Shown here: piece after piece, positions 58,813-64,000 of the stretch
How positions within the stretch are numbered: position 1 is the stretch's first letter
Layout of the letters: each line of letters opens with the position of its first letter
From: Anaeromyxobacter dehalogenans 2CP-1
GTDB taxonomy: Bacteria > Myxococcota > Myxococcia > Myxococcales > Anaeromyxobacteraceae
Direction of reading: 5' to 3'
Assembly: GCF_000022145.1 (NCBI RefSeq)
Contig: NC_011891.1
Span: 1,302,001 to 1,366,000, forward strand
DNA: 64,000 nucleotides
Translations under genes and position numbers: made by a program
The notes under the pieces: model-generated
Told to the model about the DNA's origin: nothing
The model's database searches: none
Seen by the model: only the letters and a program-made list of their open reading frames with translations

Positions 58813-59394
58813 ATGCGCACTCTCGCTCGCCTCTCCCTGCTCGCCCTCCTCCTCTCCGCCACCGCCGCCCGCGCCGCCGAGGCCAAGTTCGGCTTCGTGG
58901 ACCTGCAGCGCGCCATCCGCGAGGTGGACGAGGGCAAGTCCGCCACGGCCGTGCTGAAGAAGGACTTCGACGAGAAGCAGAAGGTCATCGACCAGAAGAA
59001 GGCCGAGTTCGACAAGCTCAAGGCCGAGTTCGACAAGCAGGCGGTCGTGATGGCCGATCAGGCGAAGAAGGACAAGGCGTCCGAGCTCGACCGGAAGGCG
59101 ATGGAGCTGCAGCAGCTGTTCGTGCAGCTCCAGAAGGACCTCTCGCAGCGCGAGGGCGAGGTGATGCGCGGCATCGTGGACAAGATGACCGGCGTCATCC
59201 GCGAGATCGCCGAGGCGGACGGGTTCACCATGGTGTTCGAGCGCAACGACGCGGGCATCGTGTACGCGCCGCAGTCGCTCGACCTCACCAACGAGCTGGT
59301 CCGCAAGTACAACGCCCGCTTCGGCGCCGGGAGCAAGGCCGCCGGGCAGGCGAAGAAGGCCGAGCCGGCCAAGCCGGCCGCCGGGAAGAAGTAG
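58813..59394 (+). CDS. skp: OmpH/Skp periplasmic chaperone
   Basis: 193 aa. Signal peptide cleaved after ARA (about 21), then FGFVDLQRAIREV, a long heptad-like Lys/Glu/Asp helical hairpin (about 45-125), and the C-terminal FTMVFERNDAGIVYAPQSLDLTNELV sheet strands. A Lys/Ala/Pro-rich tail ends the protein (KKAEPAKPAAGKK). It holds unfolded outer-membrane proteins in the periplasm. Sits between bamA and lpxD, the classic order. Confidence 0.93.
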   Translation: MRTLARLSLLALLLSATAARAAEAKFGFVDLQRAIREVDEGKSATAVLKKDFDEKQKVIDQKKAEFDKLKAEFDKQAVVMADQAKKDKASELDRKAMELQQLFVQLQKDLSQREGEVMRGIVDKMTGVIREIAEADGFTMVFERNDAGIVYAPQSLDLTNELVRKYNARFGAGSKAAGQAKKAEPAKPAAGKK

Positions 59395-59402
59395 GCGCGG
59401 CC

Positions 59403-60467
59403 GTGGCGTCCTACACGCTCGCGGAGCTCGCCGCCCGCGTCGGCGGCGCGGTGGAGGGCGACGGGAGCCTGCGGCTCGACGGCATCTCGCCGCTCGAGGA
59501 GGCCTCCGCGTCCGAGATCTCGTTCTTCTCGAACCGCAAGTACCGCAAGGCGTTCGAGGCGTCGCGCGCCGGCGCGGTGGTGGTCGAGCCGGACGAGCAG
59601 GTCGCGGCCGGCCGCACGGTGCTGCGCGTCGCGAACGCGTACCTCGCGTTCGCGAAGATCTCGACGCTGTTCCACCCGCCCCGCGAGGCGGTGCCGGAGG
59701 TGGCGCCGACCGCGGTGATCCACCCGACCGCGCGGGTCCACCCGAGCGCGCAGGTGATGCCGCTCGCATGCGTCGGGCCCGACGCGCAGGTGGGCGCGCG
59801 CACCATCCTGTTCCCGGGCGTGCACGTGGCCGACGGGGCGCGGGTGGGCGAGGACTGCGTGTTCTACCACAACGTGGTGGTGCGCGAGCGCTGCGCCGTG
59901 GGCAACCGCGTCATCCTGCAGCCGGGCTGCGTGATCGGCTCCGACGGCTTCGGGTTCGCGTTCGATCCGGAGGGCGAGGGCAAGGGCCCCCGCCACTACA
60001 AGGTCCCGCAGGTCGGGAACGTGGTGATCGAGGACGACGTGGAGGTGGGCGCGAACACGTGCGTGGATCGCGCCACCCTCGGCACCACGCGCATCGGCCG
60101 CGGCGCCAAGATCGACAACCTGGTGCAGATCGCGCACAACGTCCAGGTCGGCCCGCTCAGCCTGCTCGTGTCGCAGGTGGGCGTCGCCGGCTCCACCAAG
60201 CTCGGCATGGGCGTGGTGGCGGGCGGCCAGGCCGGCATCGTCGGCCACCTCGAGATCGGCGACGGCGTGCGGATCGGCGCGCAGTCCGGCGTGATGGCCG
60301 ACGTGGAGGCCGGTGAGACCGTGTCCGGCTCGCCGGCCGTGCCCCACGGCAACTGGCTGAAGGCGATGGCGTCGCTCGATCACCTGCACGACATGCGCAA
60401 GGAACTGCGCAGCCTGCGCCGCGAGGTGGAGCGGCTGCGCGCGGACGCCGGCGAGGACGAGCCATGA
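59403..60467 (+). CDS. lpxD: UDP-3-O-acylglucosamine N-acyltransferase
   Basis: 354 aa from a GTG. N-terminal uridine-binding domain (YTLAELAARVGGAVEGDG, SFFSNRKYRKAF), then left-handed hexapeptide helix repeats and catalytic His in LVQIAHNVQVG; the C-terminal helix (LRSLRREVERLRA) closes the trimer. It adds the N-linked hydroxyacyl chain in lipid A synthesis, the third step. ATGA overlap with fabZ. Confidence 0.96.
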   Translation: MASYTLAELAARVGGAVEGDGSLRLDGISPLEEASASEISFFSNRKYRKAFEASRAGAVVVEPDEQVAAGRTVLRVANAYLAFAKISTLFHPPREAVPEVAPTAVIHPTARVHPSAQVMPLACVGPDAQVGARTILFPGVHVADGARVGEDCVFYHNVVVRERCAVGNRVILQPGCVIGSDGFGFAFDPEGEGKGPRHYKVPQVGNVVIEDDVEVGANTCVDRATLGTTRIGRGAKIDNLVQIAHNVQVGPLSLLVSQVGVAGSTKLGMGVVAGGQAGIVGHLEIGDGVRIGAQSGVMADVEAGETVSGSPAVPHGNWLKAMASLDHLHDMRKELRSLRREVERLRADAGEDEP

Positions 60468-60934
60468 GCGAGAGCGCGGAGCGCAAGTCGATCCTCGACG
60501 TGGTCGGGATCCAGAAGCTGCTGCCGCACCGGCCGCCGTTCCTGCTGGTGGACCGGGTGGTGGAGTTCGAGGCGCACCGGCGGCTGGTGGCGCTGAAGGG
60601 CGTCACCATGAACGAGCCGTTCTTCCAGGGGCACTTCCCGGCCCAGCCGGTGATGCCCGGGGTGCTCATCCTGGAGGCGCTCGCCCAGGCGGCCGCGCTG
60701 CTCGCCACGATGTCCCTGCAGCCCGACGAGGTGAAGGACAAGATCACCTACCTCATGGGCATCGACGGGGCGCGCTTCCGCCGCCCGGTGGTGCCGGGCG
60801 ACCGGCTCGAGCTCGAGGTCGAGGTGACGAAGCAGAAGGGCGCCGTCTGGAAGCAGACCGGCGTCGCGCGCGTCGACGGCCAGGTGGTCGCCGAGGCCGA
60901 GTTCATGGCGATGCTCGCCGACCGCGAGCGGTAG
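60464..60934 (+). CDS. fabZ: 3-hydroxyacyl-ACP dehydratase FabZ
   Basis: 156 aa, hot-dog fold. LLPHRPPFLLVDRV at 19-32, catalytic His57 in GHFPAQPVMPG and Glu71 in ILEALAQ. Dehydrates hydroxyacyl-ACP in fatty-acid synthesis, using the same hydroxyacyl pool that lpxA and lpxD draw on. Its ATG overlaps the lpxD stop. Confidence 0.96.
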   Translation: MSESAERKSILDVVGIQKLLPHRPPFLLVDRVVEFEAHRRLVALKGVTMNEPFFQGHFPAQPVMPGVLILEALAQAAALLATMSLQPDEVKDKITYLMGIDGARFRRPVVPGDRLELEVEVTKQKGAVWKQTGVARVDGQVVAEAEFMAMLADRER

Positions 60935-60959
60935 CAGACGATCGAGGAGCACGGGCGTC

Positions 60960-61733
60960 ATGGCAATCCACCCCACCGCCATCGTCGAGGCCGGCGCGCA
61001 GGTCGATCCGTCCTGCGACATCGGCCCGTACGCCGTGATCGGCCCGCTGGTTCGCATGGGCCCCGGCAACTCGGTCGGCGCGCACGCGGTCGTGACCGGC
61101 CGGACCACGCTCGGCGCGTCGAACCGGATCTTCCCGCACGCGGTCATCGGCGGCATCCCGCAGGACCTGAAGTACCGGGGCGAGGACACCGCGCTCGTCA
61201 TCGGCGACCGCAACACGTTCCGCGAGTTCGCCACCGTGAACCTCGGGACCGCCGGCGGCGGCGGGGTGACCCGCATCGGCTCGGGCGGCCTGTTCATGGC
61301 GAGCAGCCACATCGGCCACGACTGCCAGGTGGGCGACGGGGCCATCATCGCGAACTCGGTCGCCATCGCCGGCCACGTGCTCATCGAGGACCACGTGCAC
61401 TTCGGCGGCCTGTCCGCGTCGCACCAGTTCTGCCGCGTCGGGCGGCTCGCGTTCGTGGGCGGCATGACCGGCGTCGCCATGGACGTCGCGCCGTACTGCA
61501 CCGTGGCGGGCGCGCGCGGCGAGCTGGCCGGGCTGAACACCATCGGCATGCAGCGCGCGGGCATGACCGAGGAGCAGGTCGGCCGCGTGAAGCAGGCATA
61601 CAAGATCGTGTTCCGGTCGAGCCTCGGCCTGGCCGAGGCCATCGCGCAGCTCGAGGCGGAGCTCGCCGGCCACCCCGAGACCGACCACTTCATCGCGTTC
61701 CTGAAGGGCTCGCAGCGCGGCATCACCCGCTAG
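60960..61733 (+). CDS. lpxA: UDP-N-acetylglucosamine acyltransferase
   Basis: 257 aa. Hexapeptide left-handed helix from [14 protein letters not shown] on, catalytic His in [13 protein letters not shown], substrate-specificity GGxxxD region GGIPQDLKY, and C-terminal helical domain ([22 protein letters not shown]). It starts lipid A synthesis by putting the first hydroxyacyl chain on UDP-GlcNAc. Confidence 0.96.
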   Translation: MAIHPTAIVEAGAQVDPSCDIGPYAVIGPLVRMGPGNSVGAHAVVTGRTTLGASNRIFPHAVIGGIPQDLKYRGEDTALVIGDRNTFREFATVNLGTAGGGGVTRIGSGGLFMASSHIGHDCQVGDGAIIANSVAIAGHVLIEDHVHFGGLSASHQFCRVGRLAFVGGMTGVAMDVAPYCTVAGARGELAGLNTIGMQRAGMTEEQVGRVKQAYKIVFRSSLGLAEAIAQLEAELAGHPETDHFIAFLKGSQRGITR

Positions 61734-61735
61734 CC

Positions 61736-62542
61736 GTGGCGACCATCGGCCTCATCGCCGGCGGCGGGCGGTTCCCGCTCCTGTTCGCGGAGAGCGCGCG
61801 CCGCGCCGGCCACCGCGTGGTGGCGGTGGCGCACAAGTCCGAGACCGACCCCGAGCTGGCGAAGCAGGTGGACGCGATCACCTGGGTGAAGCTGGGGCAG
61901 ATCGGCCACCTGCTGGAGGGGCTGCGCGCCGGCGGGGCCACCGAGTGCGTCATGCTCGGCTCCATCACCAAGAAGCGCTTCTTCGCCGACGCCATGCTCG
62001 ACGCGACCGGCGTGCGGGTGCTGGCGCGCGTGGCGGTCCGCTCCGACGACAACCTGCTCCGGGCCATGGCGCGCTTCCTCGAGGAGGAGGGCGTCGCCAT
62101 CACCGACCCGACCCCGTTCCTCACCGACCGGCTGGCGCCGGAGGGCGTGCTGGGCCGGCACCAGCCCACGCCCGAGGAGCTGGAGGACGCGCGCTACGGG
62201 CTGGAGCTGGCGCGCGGCATCGGCCGCCTCGACCTGGGACAGACGGTGGTGGTGAAGGACCGGGTGGCGCTGGCGGTCGAGGCGCTCGAGGGCACCGACG
62301 CCTGCATCCGGCGCGGCGGCGAGCTGGCGAAGTCGGGCGGCTTCGTGGTGGCGAAGGCGGTGAAGCCGCACCAGGACCGCCGCTTCGACCTGCCCGCGGT
62401 CGGGCCCGACACGGTGGTGTCGCTGCGCGAGGCGCGTGGCCGGCTGCTGGCGGTCGAGGCGGGGGCCACGCTGGTCATGGACCTCCCGCGCATGGTCGAG
62501 CTCGCCGACAAGGCGAAGATCGTGCTGCTCGGGCTGCGCTGA
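61736..62542 (+). CDS. lpxI: UDP-2,3-diacylglucosamine pyrophosphatase LpxI (DUF1009)
   Basis: 268 aa from a GTG two bases after the lpxA stop. DUF1009/LpxI signatures: [39 protein letters not shown], then [18 protein letters not shown] and [27 protein letters not shown], and [18 protein letters not shown]. It hydrolyses UDP-2,3-diacylglucosamine to lipid X, doing the job LpxH does in E. coli. lpxB, the usual next gene in proteobacteria, is not here. Confidence 0.95.
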   Translation: MATIGLIAGGGRFPLLFAESARRAGHRVVAVAHKSETDPELAKQVDAITWVKLGQIGHLLEGLRAGGATECVMLGSITKKRFFADAMLDATGVRVLARVAVRSDDNLLRAMARFLEEEGVAITDPTPFLTDRLAPEGVLGRHQPTPEELEDARYGLELARGIGRLDLGQTVVVKDRVALAVEALEGTDACIRRGGELAKSGGFVVAKAVKPHQDRRFDLPAVGPDTVVSLREARGRLLAVEAGATLVMDLPRMVELADKAKIVLLGLR

Positions 62543-62829
62543 TGGCCTGGGCGCGCGACGAGGGTGGCGCGGCGGTGCTGGAGATCCTGGTCCAGCCGCG
62601 CGCCTCCCGCACCCGCGCCGTGGGCGAGCACGACGGTCGGCTCAAGATCCAGCTCGCGGCGCCGCCGGTGGACGGGGCGGCCAACGCCGCCCTGGTGGAG
62701 TTCCTGGCGGCGGCGCTGGGGGTCCGGCGGGCCGACGTGGAGCTCCTCCGCGGCGAGACCGGGCGGCGCAAGACGGTCCGGGTGGCGGGCATCACCGCCG
62801 CGGCCGCGGTGGCCGCCCTGGCATCCTGA
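62542..62829 (+). CDS. DUF167 (YggU) family protein
   Basis: 95 aa from an ATG overlapping the lpxI stop (TGATG). DUF167 signatures: [44 protein letters not shown] and [13 protein letters not shown]. The conserved small alpha/beta fold has no proven function. Last gene of the block before hemE. Confidence 0.9.
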   Translation: MAWARDEGGAAVLEILVQPRASRTRAVGEHDGRLKIQLAAPPVDGAANAALVEFLAAALGVRRADVELLRGETGRRKTVRVAGITAAAAVAALAS

Positions 62830-62946
62830 GGACGCCGCCCGTCCGGCCGGCGACCGGGGCGGCGGGCGTCCGGAGGGCGGCAGGGTCCCGCGCGCGGGGC
62901 CACGGAACATCGACCCGAACGGTGTGTGTTTCGGGGGGACCTGGAC

Positions 62947-62952
62947 TAAGAT
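62947..62952 (+). promoter_or_regulatory. -10-like element next to hemE start
   Basis: TAAGAT ends 10 bases before the hemE ATG, again suggesting a nearly leaderless transcript. No good -35 is visible (TGTGTT is weak). The same TAAGATGG holds an in-frame ATG (62951) four codons upstream. Confidence 0.4.
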
Positions 62953-62962
62953 GGCGGCCCCC

Positions 62963-64000
62963 ATGACCCACAGATTCCTCGCCGCGTGCCGCCGTGAGCC
63001 CGTCGACCGCGTTCCCGTCTGGATGATGCGCCAGGCCGGCCGCTACCAGCCGTCCTACCGCGCCGTCCGCCAGAAGGTGAGCTTCCTGGAGCTGTGCCGC
63101 TCGCCGGAGCTCATCGCCCAGGTGACGGTCGCGCCCATCGACGAGTTCGGCTTCGACGCCGCCATCCTGTTCTCGGACATCCTGGTCCACCTGCCGGCCA
63201 TGGGCCTCGACCTCTCCTTCGAGAAGGGCGAGAAGGGCAAGGGCGACGGCGGGCCGAAGATCGGCAACCCGGTGCGCACCCGCGCCGACGTGGACGCGCT
63301 GCGCGTGCCGGTCCCGAAGAAGGACCTGCCGTACGTGCTCGACGGCGTGCGCGCCATCCGCGCCGCCCTCGCCGACCGCGTGCCGCTCATCGGCTTCGTG
63401 GGCGGTCCGTTCACGGTGGCGAGCTACGCCGTCGAGGGCGGGAGCCAGGGCTTCACCCGGCTGAAGACCATGCTGTACGCCGAGCCGGCGACGGCGCACG
63501 CGCTGTTCGAGAAGCTCACCCAGGCCGCGATCGTGCAGATCGAGGAGCAGGTGGCGGCCGGCGCGCACGCGGCCCAGATCTTCGAGAGCTGGCTGGGCGA
63601 GCTGGCCCGCGAGGATCTCGAGGAGTTCAGCTTCCCGTACCTCGCCCGCATCGCCGAGGCGGTGCGCAAGACCGGCGTCCCGTCGATCCTGTTCTCCACC
63701 GGCACCACCGCGCACCTCGAGCCGATGGCGAAGCTCGGCTACGACGTCGTCTCGGTGGATTGGCGCATCCCCATCGACGAGGCGCGCGCCCGGCTGCCGG
63801 GCGTGGCGGTGCAGGGCAACTACGACTCGACGCTGCTCCTCGGGCCTCGCGACGTCGCGGTGGCGCGGGCCCAGCAGCTGCTCCGGGCGGCCGGGCCGAC
63901 CCCGGGTTACATCTTCAACCTCGGCCACGGGATCCAGGTGGGCACCCCGACCGAGAACGTGAAGGCGGTGGTGGACGCGGTCCACGCCTTCGGCTGGAAG
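62963..64000 (+). CDS. hemE: uroporphyrinogen decarboxylase (partial, 3' end outside window)
   Basis: The frame is open for 346 codons to the window edge. Start ATG 62963 (or 62951, four codons upstream). Decarboxylates the four acetate groups of uroporphyrinogen III to give coproporphyrinogen III in heme synthesis. N-terminal PVWMMRQAGRYQPSYR is the substrate-binding signature; FSDILVHLPAMGLDLSF carries the conserved Asp; GFVGGPFTVASYAVEGG and ESWLGEL follow; the visible end reads GYIFNLGHGIQVGTPTENVKAVVDAV, near the C-terminus of the family, so only a few residues are missing. Confidence 0.96.
   Translation, partial: MTHRFLAACRREPVDRVPVWMMRQAGRYQPSYRAVRQKVSFLELCRSPELIAQVTVAPIDEFGFDAAILFSDILVHLPAMGLDLSFEKGEKGKGDGGPKIGNPVRTRADVDALRVPVPKKDLPYVLDGVRAIRAALADRVPLIGFVGGPFTVASYAVEGGSQGFTRLKTMLYAEPATAHALFEKLTQAAIVQIEEQVAAGAHAAQIFESWLGELAREDLEEFSFPYLARIAEAVRKTGVPSILFSTGTTAHLEPMAKLGYDVVSVDWRIPIDEARARLPGVAVQGNYDSTLLLGPRDVAVARAQQLLRAAGPTPGYIFNLGHGIQVGTPTENVKAVVDAVHAFGWK

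Noticed and set aside
55678-59769. 1363-residue open frame on the minus strand
   Set aside because: Antisense to lolD, bamA and skp; no domains, Leu/Glu/His/Arg-rich shadow composition.

Overview
The window is a very GC-rich (visually about 70-75 % G+C) proteobacterial/myxobacterial chromosome segment. The gene families fit an Anaeromyxobacter-like member of the Myxococcota: stand-alone Ser/Thr kinases, a PilZ-bearing kinase, an NtrC-type enhancer-binding regulator, an eight-cysteine lipoprotein, RpoH, a DUF4912-GH57 pair and a Gram-negative outer-membrane biogenesis operon. The genus is inferred from content and composition, not from a database search.

Layout. (1) 1-4220 is a lower-GC accessory patch ending at the 3' side of a tRNA-Pro(GGG) gene. 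It holds a DUF2971 protein, two co-directional proteins of unknown function (one HEPN-like), an AlpA-like small DNA-binding protein and an ORF interrupted by an amber codon; it looks like a decaying genomic island. (2) 4222-9384: tRNA-Pro, an isochorismatase-like hydrolase, two near-identical 2[4Fe-4S] ferredoxins, a small membrane protein, RlmE with a histone-H1-like tail, TyrS, and a YmdB-type phosphodiesterase. (3) 9419-14586: a 6S RNA linked to 5-formyl-THF cyclo-ligase, a Ser/Thr kinase, a cysteine desulfurase, a DHH phosphoesterase and endonuclease IV. (4) 14789-23456: a Fic protein lacking the catalytic His, IlvE, a patatin, GlnE, an eight-cysteine lipoprotein and an NtrC-family regulator. 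(5) 23519-38912: GlgX, then a surface-sugar cluster. One arm (minus) carries UDP-glucose dehydrogenase and two CgeB-like glycosyltransferases. The diverging arm (plus) carries two epimerases, an MDR dehydrogenase, a Gfo/Idh oxidoreductase, two more glycosyltransferases, an AI-2E-type permease and an MsbA-like ABC exporter. Most of these genes overlap by 4 bases (ATGA/GTGA). (6) 38969-47658: an MBL-fold hydrolase, RpoH, then a minus-strand operon (POTRA/barrel protein, DUF4390 protein, NtrY-like kinase, SDR), and a large multidomain kinase. (7) 47808-51912: DUF4912 protein, GH57 branching enzyme, and a frameshifted repeat lipoprotein. (8) 52123-64000: lysS, lolCE-like, lolD, bamA, skp, lpxD, fabZ, lpxA, lpxI, a yggU-like gene and hemE (cut by the window end).

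Functionally, region 8 builds the outer membrane: Lol lipoprotein release, BAM assembly, periplasmic chaperone and lipid A start steps, with lpxI in place of lpxH. Region 5 makes nucleotide sugars and joins and exports a surface glycan. The least explained material is the 1-4220 patch, the HK/DUF4390/barrel operon, the extended LolCE protein and the degenerate Fic protein.
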